Below, in pieces: positions 9,439-21,400 of a stretch of DNA of 64,000 nt (positions are counted from its first letter, which is position 1; every line of letters starts with the position of its first letter). The stretch comes from Cladochytrium replicatum (lineage: Eukaryota; Chytridiomycota; Chytridiomycetes; Cladochytriales; Cladochytriaceae). Where the stretch lies: NCBI GenBank assembly GCA_025526935.1, contig JAHLKD010000078.1:1-64000 (forward strand), given 5' to 3'. The notes under the pieces are model-generated. The model had not been told where the DNA came from. It saw nothing but the letters and a program-made list of their open reading frames with translations, and did no database searches. Position numbers and translations under genes: made by a program.

Positions 9439-12400
9439 ATGAAGGTTGTGGCAATCGTGAGGTATTTAAAATGTTTATTTTCTAAGAAAAGCTGAATGGG
9501 GTGTGTGATCGCAGTTGATTCTGACGCTTGTGATCTAGCGGAGGAAAGGACAGCTCGCACTGCTTGCTGCACTGCGTTGCTCACGGCCATGAAATCGTTG
9601 CTCTCGCGAATCTCCTTCCTCCATCCACTTCGGACAAAGGTGTGGTGGTGTGGACTGCCGCAATGCACTCTGCTTCGCAAGAATTTAACGCTCATTCTTA
9701 AGATGAGCTTGACAGCTTCATGTTCCAGACAGTGGGGCATGACGCAATCGAACTGTATGCTCAATGCATGGAGCTCCCTTTGTTTCGCAGAGAGTTGAAG
9801 CGCACCTCCGTTGCCCAAGAGGCATCGTATGTGCCAACTGAAGGCGATGAGGTGGAAGACCTATTTGATTTGCTGGCGCAAGTCAAGGTACCATAGGGTT
9901 CAACACCATTCTAAGCAGAAATGGTTAAATCTTGTTTCTGTTCAGGTGGCGATGCCGGAGATCGAGGCAGTGAGTTCCGGCGCTATTCTCTCCAACTACC
10001 AACGAGTGCGCGTCGAGAATGTGTATGTATTTGAGCCTTCTGTGAATAAACTGGGTCCACATGCGCCATTGCTAATTTGAAAGCCATTTGTGTCTAGATG
10101 CAAGCGTCTTGGTCTCACATCGCTTGCCTATTTGTGGAGACGCTCCCAGGAAGAACTGATTGAAGAAATGTGCTCGTGGAATGTGGAAGCGATGATCGTA
10201 AAAGTCGCTTCGATCGGTAGCTGCGTGTATACCCTGATCCGTAACCGTGGTTGATACATGGAACAGGGCTTGATGAGTCTCATCTGGGAAAGACGCTGAA
10301 GGATCTCAAACCGCACTTGATGGCGATGGTAAGTTCTCCGCATTGAAGAAATCATATTTTCAAATGCCAACTAGGGTCAACGATACGGCATCAACGTTTG
10401 TGGGGAAGGCGGCGAATTCGAAAGTCTGACATTAGATATGCCTCTCTTCCGTAGCCGCCTGGTAGTGTGAGTTGAATTTCTGACATTTCTTTCCCACTCT
10501 AAACTCGATGGCATTCAGTACAGAGACTCAAACGATTATGCACTCGAACGATGCATTTGCCCCCGTTGCATACCTCAAAATATCTAAGGCTCACCTGGGA
10601 CACAAAGATGAGACTGAACGTAAAGTAGCACTTAACAAGATCATTGAGGAGGTGAAGAATTTCAAACATGTCCCCGAGGAAGTTGTCGATCGTGAGGACG
10701 TGGTACGACTCCTCTAGATCTAGAGGCTGCACTACGTTCTGACGTGAGAATTTTTAGTTTGAAGCCTTTGAGCAGGACGGCTACGAGGACGCTGATGACG
10801 ATATTCATCTTCGAGTAGAACCCTTTGCGACTCCGCCCATGGCCCCGTGGAAGGACCGTCTTGAGCATCCATACTTTGTGTTCATCGAGGCACCATCAAC
10901 AATAAATAGTTTCTCGTCGACAATCGAAGAAGATGTCGCCAGTGCGATGGACTCCATCACGGGTAAGAATAATCGACATATTTTATTTATGAACCTTACC
11001 ATTCGAAACAGATAAGTTGAAATCACACAATATGAGCTGGGACAATGCGGTGCTCATGTTTTTGACTGTGAGCGACATGACGAAGTTCAATCAAGTAAAT
11101 ACGGCATACAACCGCTATTTCAATGTGAACCCTCCACCCCGGTAATTTTCAAATCCGTTTATTTGTATCGTGCTTATGCGCATTTAAGAGTAACTGTAGA
11201 AGTACCTTTGGAGGCTGGAACTGTGCAGATTGAATGTTGGGCCTATGCATCTGGGAATCGGGACACAATGCATGTGCAGAGCATATCGTACTGGGCGTAA
11301 GTTATAAATTGGACTCTGCAATTTCGCATTTACATTATGCTCTTCATGATCTAGACCTTCCAACATTGGGTTTGTTCGCCTTCACCAACCAAAATTATTT
11401 ACCATTGTTGACACTTGAAATTTTAGGCCGTATAGCCAATCAACAGCGGTTAGTTCATCTCCCAGAGCGTATGAATTGCAATTTACCCATTTCAAAGATC
11501 GGTGGCCAAGTGTTCGTTTCTGGTCAGATAGGTTTGATTCCAGCGACGATGGAGCTTCCTGTTCCGAAACGAAAGGCAAACGAGCTCGAGTCGCTTCTTC
11601 TTGAACTTCGAATGTCCCTTGCGAACTTGCTCAATGTGACCTACGCTCACAGAGGATTGAGCTTGTCGAAGCACGCCGCGTCGCTGATTTGCTTCGTTGC
11701 AAAGGACTCGTATGTTCTTCCTGCAAGAACCGCCTGGGAGCAATGGCTCACGGTATGTCTTCGCCATGTAGCCCCTTTCCAACAGGCTTCAAAGTTAAGT
11801 TTTGTCACGTAGAGGGAAGGAATTCCGCAACAAGTGACTAGCAACTCGGATCAAAGCGACGATGATGATTATGATGACGATGATGAGGACGATGAACTTG
11901 CGGCATACAACGCGCAGGCTGTTCCAGCATGTTTTGTTGTGGTGCCAGCGCTCCCGAAAGGTGCCAAGGTGGAATGGCACACGTTACTTTTCGATGACCC
12001 AAAGAACTTTCACGAGTTGTCAAAATCAGAAGCGGAACCGGCCGAAGTCATCGGGCGTAAATTTTTCGACGGTGAGCTGAAAGCGAGTCGTCAATGTTGG
12101 AGTATTGAATCATCTTCAGTCTCCAGCTCTGGAGTTGGTGATTGGAAATGGTCTGTGAAATGCTCGCGCTGGCAACGGCTTTGCACCGCCGTGGCCTCGC
12201 TGTCCATCCAAAGTACGTTATCTCACAAATTGTGATACAAACTTAACTCTTTGAGATAGATGAAAACCCGCTTTGGCCCATCACTGTCGACGAGCTGTTA
12301 TTAGCCGCACGAAATGTCACCAGTGGTTTGCATCGTGCTATGTATTCCTATGCTGGCATAGACTGGGCAACGGAAGTAGTCTCCATTCGCGTTTTCTATA

Positions 12401-12628
12401 GGTCGCGCATACTGAAACAAGGGCTTCTGAGCACAAGTATGTGGGGAGTATGCCCTTTTTTTGGAACCTGTGGCTAACTATTTACTGTGCAAAGTATTCG
12501 AATCTATTGTTGGAAGCAGCCATCGGGACCTGTTCCAAACAAATGCGAGCTTGTCGTTTATTCCTGTTCTTGGATTTGGCTCCAGCACACAGCTTTTGGC
12601 CATACATGCAGTGGGAACGGTTGTTTGA
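9439..12628 (+). CDS. DPH6: Diphthine-ammonia ligase (DPH6)
   Basis: Catalyses the last step of diphthamide synthesis on elongation factor 2: ATP-dependent amidation of diphthine, in the cytosol. Seventeen exons give 762 residues: 9439-9461, 9539-9639, 9703-9887, 9946-10022, 10098-10216, 10267-10328, 10375-10466, 10519-10702, 10758-10962, 11012-11141, 11189-11296, 11355-11369, 11427-11448, 11498-11752, 11813-12212, 12260-12436, 12495-12628. The N-terminal ATP-pyrophosphatase domain starts MKVVAIVSGGKDS (PP-loop SGGKDS split by intron 1) and continues with ELDSFMFQTVGHDAIELY, PLFRRELKR, GAILSNYQRVRVENVCKRLG, ICGEGGEFE as VCGEGGEFESL, and SIGLDESHLGKTL. The C-terminal half has the two YjgF/RidA-like domains of the eukaryotic enzyme (SYWAPSNIGPYSQ, VFVSGQIGLIPATMEL). 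An acidic insert of D/E residues (exon 15) separates blocks. It is longer than yeast Dph6 (685). Exon 12 is only 15 bases. Confidence 0.93.
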
Positions 12629-12798
12629 TTGTTTTTTCCTGCTTGCTCTTCTGCTTCGCACACAGTGCTTTGTTGTTGTTCATCATCAAGGCTCAACATC
12701 AACAATTTTAGCAATAAATTTTGTTGCTGCGCAAGAGACATCAGATTAATTTATCCGTTGCCGTTGGTTGGCGACTTCGGCCCGATTCTAATCAAGAA

Positions 12799-13821
12799 AT
12801 GCTTCCAAACGAGCTGATCACAAAGATCTTCCTCGCCTCGACCGACTCGCTCTTTTCAAGATACTTCTACAAGCTCATGCTCGTCAACAGAAGCTTCCGC
12901 AAACACCTTCTTTCCCTGCAGTCAGCGTTCCTCAATACCCACTTCAAAACCCGCCCAGACCTGCTGTTTTCCATCGAGCCATACCGATCTTGGGCCGCAA
13001 ATTGCGCATCATCCGAGAGTACGGTCATCTCCCTCCTCAGATCCCAGCAGGAATACTGGCGCGAAAAAGTATCAAAAGAAATCGAGTTGGGTTGGGATGA
13101 GCCCAGCGATGGCACGCAGCTCAGCTTACCCGGCAACGTGGACGCGGATCTGAAGACTGGTCAGGGAAGTGCACACAGACTCGTGCGACTTGCAGTGAAA
13201 CATTCGAAACCTGAGTTGGTCCGCTACATGTTCCGGGAGCTCGGGGCCAGCGTGGACCAAAACCATCTGTATTTTATCGGACACAAGGATATGAGTCGAT
13301 GCAACCCGCTCTGGCATGTCAACTTGAAACATGACATCCCCATGCTGAGGATGCTCGTGCATGAGTTCGAGCTGGACGTCGAGAGCGCTTACGATGGGTA
13401 CACTGCAGTGTACGATGACTATGTTCGCGACGACTACGAGCTGGAGGGAGAGGGCATGGATAGGGAGGTGCTGTGGTTGATGGTAGAGGGTGGGGGTATG
13501 ATCTCGACAATGATTAATTTTTATCCGAATGACGACGAAGAAGAATTGAGATTGTTTGAGCGCAATCGCGATATTCTTTTCGATATGTTTTGCAACGAAG
13601 AGAGGACTGTTGAGTACGGAGGAGTGATGTATCAGTTGCCGGCAGAAGGTTCCCTCCTGTTTCTGCGATTGTTCAACAGGTGGAACATTCGCATCGACCC
13701 TATTCGTATGGGTGTGATCAGGGAGATTGTTCGTAGAGGAAGGCCGACGTGGAGCGAGGCAAAGCAGTACGCGCTAGAAAACAATCTGGTACATGTGCTT
13801 GCAGTTTTTGAATCCGGGTAG
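12799..13821 (+). CDS. F-box-like / ankyrin-like repeat protein
   Basis: A single-exon gene of 340 residues. I chose the ATG at 12799 (MLPNELITKIFLAS) because the protein then begins with an F-box-like helix pattern (LPNELITKIF .. YKLMLVNRSFRKHLL). The longer frame from 12721 adds residues that overlap the 3' region of DPH6. The middle has ankyrin-like helix pairs: HRLVRLAVKHSKPELVRYMF and LWHVNLKHDIPMLRMLVHEF. The C-terminal part is acidic and shows no clear domain. F-box plus ankyrin-like proteins usually act as substrate adaptors of SCF ubiquitin ligases, but the F-box here is weak and this is inference. It belongs to the same broad architecture (LP..-start, then repeats) as the WWK-repeat protein at 54.3 kb, without sharing the WW motif. 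Confidence 0.7.
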   Translation: MLPNELITKIFLASTDSLFSRYFYKLMLVNRSFRKHLLSLQSAFLNTHFKTRPDLLFSIEPYRSWAANCASSESTVISLLRSQQEYWREKVSKEIELGWDEPSDGTQLSLPGNVDADLKTGQGSAHRLVRLAVKHSKPELVRYMFRELGASVDQNHLYFIGHKDMSRCNPLWHVNLKHDIPMLRMLVHEFELDVESAYDGYTAVYDDYVRDDYELEGEGMDREVLWLMVEGGGMISTMINFYPNDDEEELRLFERNRDILFDMFCNEERTVEYGGVMYQLPAEGSLLFLRLFNRWNIRIDPIRMGVIREIVRRGRPTWSEAKQYALENNLVHVLAVFESG

Positions 13822-14211
13822 CAATCACAAAAAAAGAAAGAAATTGCAACGACAGGTTACGAGACTAATCATTTGCTCTACCCACAGCGGAAGCATGGTG
13901 TCTCACATAAACAAGATGTATGTTCTTGAATAACAACAACATCAACATCCCTACCTACCTGCTACCTGCCAACACTCAACACTTGTCACTGGTTTCAATA
14001 TCAAGTCATTCACATCAAACTCTCCAACTCTCGACCACTCACTTGCATTATACATACACATTCATTACCCATCGGTGTGCGATCCTATTCTAGGCTGAAC
14101 CGATTCTGTTTCTTTTTTTCTTATTCTTTCATTTATTGCTATTGCTGTTAAAACTTCACAAATACCGCTGGCTGTCGTATCATTCCATCGCTGTCTATCA
14201 TCTAGCTCACC
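13822..14211. other. Intergenic region, no feature seen
   Basis: About 390 bases between the F-box-like gene and the SWIRM gene. It has AC-rich, pyrimidine-rich sequence and no open frame of note. It presumably holds the SWIRM-gene promoter. Confidence 0.4.
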
Positions 14212-16011
14212 ATGCTCAACAACATCAATCATCCTCTTAACCTTCATCACATTAGTCATTCCTCATCAAGAAGACCAACCCCGCATCGCTCTATCCCTCG
14301 CCTTGCTGCCACTACTGCTTTATCACCGACCACGATTCCAACCGCTCCAGAAAACACCGATCGCTCTCGCTCTTCGTCCACTGACCAAATCGATTCCCCT
14401 AAATATTCCCCAGAATTCTCGCCTGCCCCCATTCATTTCAGTCACATCAATCCCTCCAACCCCTCTTCCTCATTCCCGATCACCACCACCTCCTCTCCCA
14501 CAATCAAGCTCGACGTTTTCGCTTCATTCAAAACAGAATCCCGTCGCTCTCTTCAATCAAAACCTCTCCGAGCTCTTCCACAGGTCCCATTCCCTCCCTT
14601 ACTACCTTAGCCCTTCCGCCTCGAGATCTCTCCACCACAACTCCCTTTCCCCCGCTCGATCCCTCCGCGCACGCAGAAACCTCAAAAGAAAACTCGCCCA
14701 TCTCGACGAGAACTCAACAGATCCCCATGACGATGCCAGCGATCAGGATGATCTATCCGACATCCCTGCCTCACCCATCAAACATCGTCCGTCTCCTTCC
14801 AGAAAATTTCCTGCTACTACCCCTACTAATACTACTCATCACCACAACACAAACAAACCGAGAGGAAGACGTCCCACTCACTACAGCAATTCTCACAACA
14901 GATCTGCCAATTTCAATCCCCCCGTCAGGATCGCTACGAACCCGAGCTTGTACACCGGATCCTTTCCTACTGTTGTCGTCCCTTCAGCCTACAGATACGC
15001 CCTCAGACCAGAGTACAATGTTACGGCCAGGCCTCCCCCCATTCGTTGGGATGGTATGTAGGAAGGAGGGACAGATCCGCGAAGAAAAAAAACATAGGAT
15101 GTTTATGCAAAACACCAAAGCTCTTCGAGCAGTGATACTTTGGATTGTTTACCGGCAAAAAAAACCCCTAGGATGTATATGCAAAGTATCAAGGCTCTGC
15201 GCGCAATGATACTTTGGATTGTTTACCATTTTTATCCTATAGGACTACCACTGCAATGATATTTGGATTGTTTACCCGTTTTATCCTATAGGACTACCGC
15301 TGGACATCCCGCCGTCGACGTCCGGGTACACCCTGCTGACACCTGAGGAGATCCACGTGTGCCGAACTCTTCGCATCCAGCCGGGGATGTACCTGACCAT
15401 CAAGGAGCACGCCCTCGCCACGCTGTCCGAAGAAGGCTGGTTCAGAAAGAACCAAATGCAGCGTATGTTTAGGATGAACGTCAACAAGAGCGCCAGAGTG
15501 AGTTTGGAGTGGGTGTGATATTTGAGGAACACAAGTGAGAGGTGTGAGGAAACGAGTGTGAGAGGTGTGATGTCGCCCGACTGATCTACGCAAAGCATCG
15601 ATGCCGTGCTTTCAGCGCGAGGACATGTCGGATCAATTTCTTCTATCATGACTCGTCCCTTCATTCTCTTCATGTCCCACTCACACGCATACCCTATAGT
15701 TGTACGACTGGTTCAAAGGACTCAGGTGGATCCCACCTCCTCGGACCAAAACCAGCACCCCACCGCCCGCCGCACCCGCGCCTGTTCCGATCGCCGGAGC
15801 CTCCTCGTCCTCACGCACACACACAACCAGCTCGTCCAAATCGCCCCAGCGATCGTTCCATTCCCACGACGGGGCGACGAGCGACGCTCTGGTGACCGCT
15901 GTCGAAGAGGATGACGAGGACAACGACGAGGAAGTGGTGGAGATGGACGAGATTACGGCGGTCGAGTCGAAGGGGGGCGTCGTCGAGCTTGTGCGCCCAC
16001 GCCGCCGTTGA
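14212..16011 (+). CDS. SWIRM-domain protein (FUN19/Laf-like)
   Basis: A chromatin-associated protein with a C-terminal SWIRM domain, a fold found in subunits of histone-modifying complexes. The certain part is: exon ending 15053 (RWDG), exon 15292-15497 and exon 15700-16011. Joined, they read RWDGLPLDIPPSTSGYTLL, then EIHVCRTLRIQPGMYL, the helix AQ-like FRKNQMQRMFRMNVNKSAR and LYDWFKGLRW, the SWIRM helices in family order. An acidic Asp/Glu-rich tail follows (EEDDEDNDEEVVEMDE). Upstream, 14212-15053 encodes a Ser/Pro/His-rich disordered region open in two frames at once: one begins with an ATG at 14212 and contains FASFKTESRRSLQSKPL, the other is the frame that runs into the SWIRM exon and contains RRNLKRKLAHLDE. 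An intron or a different start must connect them, so the N-terminus is unresolved. Confidence 0.75.
15096..15302. repeat. Nested tandem repeats spanning an intron 3' end
   Basis: Inside the SWIRM-gene intron a ~74-base unit (from AGGATGTTTATGCAAA to TTGGATTGTTTACC) starts at 15096 and again at 15170. The last part is amplified again as a 50-base unit at 15203-15252 and 15253-15302. That 50-base unit includes the polypyrimidine stretch, the acceptor TATCCTATAG and the first exon bases GACTACC. Two identical acceptors (ending at 15242 and 15291) therefore lie 49-50 bases apart, and only the second reads on into the SWIRM domain. Confidence 0.8.
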
Positions 16012-16556
16012 TGGCAATGACCACTATGGTGTGATTTACGAGACGTCATTACCCTTGGTGCTTTCGTAGTGGATACAACAATAGCAGTGAAGAGCGGCTC
16101 GTTGATCGTCGGTGGAGCAGAACGGTTCGTTTGAGGGATGATGCATTTTTTGTCCTCTGAAGGAGACAGTAGATACATAACTGGTTAGGTCGGGATTCGA
16201 TTGCACATAAAACACAAGGGTCGATATGGCCGAATCTGCCACCTCGAGAGAGTTTAGGATGCCATTTGACCTTTGTTCTCCTCGTTTCTTTCAATTTTTC
16301 ATATCTCTCACAGTCTCTACTGGCACTCTTAGCAATATGTGTGTCAGGAAACTATAGATGTCTTTTCCCCCTCCTTTCATCGCATAAGGATAGAGAATTG
16401 CCTTTGTGCCTCTCTTCCTCCATTTTTCCCTTTTTTTCCAATAATTTTCTTCCCACCGACGTGGAAGTGAATCTCTGCGTGTCCCAACCGGCAGCGTGCA
16501 ACTGGCAACCGGCAACGACCATCTAGCGTCCCTTGACTATTGACTACGTTTCAGTG
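16012..16556. other. Intergenic region upstream of TOM40
   Basis: About 545 bases with short frames on both strands but no family match. It should contain the TOM40 promoter; no clear element stands out. Confidence 0.4.
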
Positions 16557-17914
16557 ATGGCCGACTCCGCTTTCACTCCGCTGAAGGCATTCTTCGATAA
16601 ACTGTCAGAGTACCGATCCACCCTGCCATGCCCCGGAAACTGGGACTCGCTGCACAGAGAGATCAAGGGTACCGTTCCCTGAATTTTCACAGTTACCGCA
16701 TTCTGACTCGGCGTTTTCTCCAGGCACGCTGCCCGCTGATTACATGATCGAGGGTGCAAAGGTTGACCTCTCCAGCATGCTCTCTCCGAGCTTCCAGGTG
16801 ACCCACTCGTTCGCATGGGGCAGCGCAATGTACCCGTCGTCGTACCATTTCGCGGCTCTCTACGCCCAGAAGCAGGTACAGCCTCCCAAAATATTTTGTG
16901 CTCCCGATCTGCGCAATGGGTCTGACACTCTCCTGTGATTGCAGTCTCTTCTCCAGGGACGCATTGACGATCGCGGGAACCTGTCTGGTGTGGCAACGTA
17001 CAACTGGAACCCCTCGAAAGATTTCGACCCGGCCGGAGCCCAACCCCAACAAACGGACCCCAACGCTCCTCCAACTCCCCCAACCCCTCCCCCGCAGCAC
17101 CGTCCGGGATCCACCTCCAAGGTCCAAGGCCAGCTCTCCACTACCCCGGGCCAATCTCGCCTGATCTTTGAGCACGACTATGTGGGTTCTGACCACTCCT
17201 TCAACCTCAAAGCCGTCGACCCCAACTTCGTCGACCGCCCATCGCGCACTTCCGGCACCCGCTCCACCACAACCGGCGACTTCAAGCTCGCCTTCCTTCA
17301 GTCCCTCTCCAACACCATCCAACTCGGCCTCGAGCTCAACTACGCCCGCCCGACTCCGGACGCAACCGACCCCCTGACGACAACCTACGCCATCCGGCAC
17401 TCCGTCGTGCAGAACCTCAACCCGCCCCCGGCCGTACCCCCGTCCGTCCCGTCCCCCTTCAACATGATCCGTCCCTCGAACCCCGCCGACCCGACCGAAG
17501 TCCTCGCGGCCTCTTTCACCCCCGCAGCCGGCCTCTGGATCGCGTCGTACTGGCGCAGGATCAACCAGCGCCTCGAGGTCGCCGCCGAGCTTCAGATGCT
17601 CGCCACCGCCGGGAGCGCAAAGGGTGACGGCAGGAGGGAAGGCATCGCGACGGTCGGGTTCAAGCTAGACACGCCAATGGCGACCGTGCGCGGGAGTGTG
17701 ACGAGCGGCGGACATGTGCAGACCATCATCGAGGAGCGGTTGACTCCTGGACTTTCATTGCATGTGAGTTGACAATAACGAGATAATATCGGTATTTTTT
17801 TTTTTGGTCTGATATATATTTTGTGTGTTTTTGCAGCTCTCTGGAGACTTGGACTACGGAAAGGGTGGTGGTGGACAGGGACGCGTTGGGCTCGGGTTCA
17901 CTTTCGAGAGTTAA
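16557..17914 (+). CDS. TOM40: TOM40, mitochondrial protein import channel
   Basis: The beta-barrel pore of the translocase of the outer mitochondrial membrane. Exons 16557-16668, 16724-16875, 16945-17763 and 17837-17914 give 386 residues, the usual length for fungal Tom40. Recognisable blocks are NWDSLHREIKGTLPADYMIEGAKVDL (N-terminal helix and first strand), FQVTHSFAWGSA, QGRIDDRGNLSGVATYNW, SRLIFEHDYVGSDHSFNLKA, a long strand-rich middle, WRRINQRLEVAAELQML, GIATVGFKLDTPMATVRGSV and the closing LGFTFES, whose terminal aromatic resembles the beta-signal. A Pro/Thr/Gln-rich insert (about residues 118-145: PPTPPTPPPQ) sits in an early loop and is longer than usual. The codons are markedly GC-rich, as in the next gene. 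Confidence 0.93.
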
Positions 17915-18459
17915 AGGAGAGTTGAATGGTGGGGTTGCAGGAAAAAGAAGCAAAGTAATTCGATGTTGGAATGGGATTTGTGTTTTCTCACACACACACA
18001 CGCACACACTGCTGATTTATTGCCGTCCGATGTGGACACAACGTTTGTTTTGGAGTTTGGGCGACCTTTTTTCGTGTGTTGGGATTGGCTGACGTGCTGT
18101 TGTGACTTGCGCACTGCAAACAAAAGAACAAAAGGGTTGAAGTGTTACCGTCAAATCGGAAGAGTTAATACCTCCTTATAGTTGTCGAAGGTGCTGCGCT
18201 CCAGTAACCGACTGAGCTGATGATCTCTGGATGAGTGGAGCCCCGGTAGAATTGGTTCCCAAGAAAAGTTTGTCAAGTTATTATAAGAAATGGCTGTGCG
18301 AATATATGAAAATTTGTGATCAACACACAAAAAAATAATTTGTCACCAAGAAATTGCACGGCCATGCGAACAAACACCAACCCTGCTGAGCTCTGGGTTC
18401 TGAGCACGCTACTATAAAACAAAAGCCGGCCACCACTGTTGCGCATCCACAATTTGATA
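17915..18459. other. Intergenic region with a CA microsatellite
   Basis: Between TOM40 and the ABCA gene. It contains a short (CA)n tract at 17989-18009. No gene is evident. Confidence 0.45.
17989..18009. repeat. (CA)n microsatellite
   Basis: About ten CA dinucleotides with one G interruption, in the TOM40 3' flank. Confidence 0.8.
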
Positions 18460-21400
18460 ATGGCTTGGAGCAACTCGACACCGCCGTCGAGGCATCCCAC
18501 CCGTTTCTGGGGTCGCCAGTTTAGGGCATTGCTTACAAAACACTTTCTGGTAAACATTTTGAAAATAACCATCCCCCACATTTTTGCTAATCTCGCTTCA
18601 TCAGACATCCCTTCGATCACCGGTGTTCCCAGTCATCGTACTATTACTACCTGCCGTCATATCCGCGGCCCTAATCATAATCTTCTATGCCGTTGGCCCT
18701 CCCGCTCTCGATCGTGCAGCAGGAAACTCAAATGCCCCGTCATCATCGCTCATCCAACCCTTTAAGATCACTCTCAAATGCAGCGAACCACGCAGTATTG
18801 GCGAGCCATCCCAATGCCCCATGGTCTACTACGCGCCCAACGACGCCTACCACACCGCGATAATGACCCGCATGGCGACCATGACAGGGCTCCGCATGAA
18901 CGACCACATCCGCGGCTTCGATTCCCACGACGCAATGGCCGCCGCCTTCATCGACACCATCGAAACCGTGCAGCTCACCTCCTCGTACTTTGCCGGGGTC
19001 GCGTGGACCACGCTGCCCGCAGCCGCATCGTCCTTGTTCCCGAACGTGACAGCGTACAACGTGTGGGAAGCCAAACCGCTCGAGCGCGGCGGAAGGGGCA
19101 TGTTTACATACGACAACCTCGTGCGGAACCTGCAAGGATCGACGTGGGGTGGGTCCGGGACGCTCGAGTCGATCAAGACGCAGCATATAGGACTGCAAAT
19201 CGCAATTGAGTCGGCTACGACGTCGGTGCTTACGGAGAAGGTGACCGGGAAAGGCGCCGGGACGAACTTGATGGAAGTGAACTGGAACTGGCTGAACCCG
19301 GCAGAAGTCCCAAACAATGACGAGGTGTATCTTGTGGACAGGCAACAGAGCTCGAAGGAGTACCTGTTGTCGTCGTTCAACGGAGGCCTTGGCGCTGTCA
19401 TGCCTGTAAGTGGTTCCACGGTGTCGTTCCATATTTGTTGCTGATATCTTTGCGCTAAACCAGATGTTCCCCCTTCCTCTGTTCGCGTACACCCTGCACT
19501 CGATCAGCTCTGAAAAACAAGCTGGACTTCTGGGCCCAATCAAGAGGTGTGTGAACACTGTCACTTCTCGTTAACTCCTTCCTCAGACACTGATTATTGC
19601 TTTAAGGATGGGCTTGTACGAATCAGCATACTGGATGGCTGCACTCGTCATACCTATGATCATGAACATCTTTGGCGCGCTCTCATCAGCGCTGATCCTT
19701 ACAATCGGCGGTGGGAAGAATGGAGTTCAGTGGCCTGTTCTTTCAAGCATCGACCTTCCGACGATGTTGCTGCTGCAGTTCTCTCACGGGTGTGCATTCA
19801 TCGGCACAGCCATGTTTTGGTCGTCCATGGTCTCCCGGACTATTCTTGTCGGACTTTTGGTCACTATCTACGCCGCCTTCCACCTCGTCCTTCCAATGTT
19901 CCTGTTCGGTAAGTCAAAATTCAGCGTATTAAATCCCATATGGTTCTCATCTTTTCCGTTATTAGGTAGCTTCAACTGGCTGCTTAGCCTCGGTTCAACT
20001 GCCGTCCACGTATTGACCACCTTCCTCGTACCCGCCATCACCTTCGGCAAGGTCTGGTTCGAGATCTCAAACACCGTCCTCCCAAGCGCCCTGAACAGCA
20101 ACAACGCCACCAACTTTACAATTGCCACCGCTTTCAACAACTCCCGTGGCCCCATCGCAAACACCTCCATCTACGCGAAGCCAGAGGAACTTGTAAAGAT
20201 CATTCAGACCTGGACCACCCTCCCGACGTCCGGCTTCTCGATGATCACGTTCATCGTCAGTCTCACCGTCGCCATGTGGTTCGCCTGGTACGTAGACCAG
20301 GTCCTCCCAGGATCGCAGGAAGGTTTCCGCCGACCCTTTTACTTCCCATTCACCATGGCATACTGGACCGGCCGAACCGTGCGTCGCAGCAAAGGCGGTT
20401 CGGAAAAGAGCGACAAGGAAGCTGAAGTTCAAGTGCGAAGCGAGAAGCTTGGGTCCGTCGAAGTTTTGGGTCTGACCAAGGTGTTTGGCCTCGGCAAGAA
20501 GAAGCACACTGCAGTGGATGGGATTCAGTTTACGCTTGAAAAGGGAAGCTGCAGCGCGCTCTTAGGTGTGAACGGTGCTGGAAAGTCTACAACGATCAAC
20601 ATGCTTACGGTAAGGGAGCAGCATGATCACTGGAGGTAGACATTGACCTGATGTCACGCATAGGGTATGTCGAACCCCACTTCTGGATGTGCATACATTT
20701 TCGGGCTCGACGTTCGCAGCGAGATCAGTGCGATTCAGTCGATGATGGGGGTTTGTGCTCAGGTTTGTCAAAGGTTTTAGCACATCCAGAACTGTCACTG
20801 ATCTCCCTTTCTGGGTTAGTTTGACTTCCTGTATCCTTACCTGACGGCTGCGGAACACGTCCATTTCTATGCTCGATTCAGAGGTGTAGATCCGGTGGAA
20901 GAAGGCTTCGCCAACTTGCAAGACTACACCATGCACAAACTTCGCAAAGTGAATCTAGAAGATGTGCACAACAAGCCAGTCGGAGGATTCTCCGGCGGAA
21001 TGAAGCGCAGGATGTCATTCACATTGGCTACCGTTGGACCGAACCTGAAGTTCATTCTTTTAGGTGAGTTATGTTACTCATCATTGCTTCTCGGGATGTT
21101 TATCATATGTCCGACTTCAGACGAAGTCACGACTGGATTGGATCCCCTTAGTCGTCGAAAGTGCTGGAAGGTTGTTGAAGAGCTAAAGCGAGACAAAATC
21201 GTGCTGCTGACCACTCACTCGATGGAGGAGGCAGAAGCACTTGGGGTATGAATATTTGATCACGATGGATCGCCTCATTTGCTTATCGGCTCCATTCTAG
21301 GACCACGTGTGTATCATGCAAAACGGGAAGGTGCGAGCTTCCGGCTCGCAGATCTTCCTCAAGTCTCGCTTCGGTGCTGGCTATCTTCTCGACTTTCTGG

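Noticed and set aside
9439-9710. In-frame stops near the start of DPH6 suggesting a pseudogene
   Set aside because: Two short introns (9462-9538 and 9640-9702) remove the stops and restore the SGGKDS loop and the DELDSFMFQ motif exactly.
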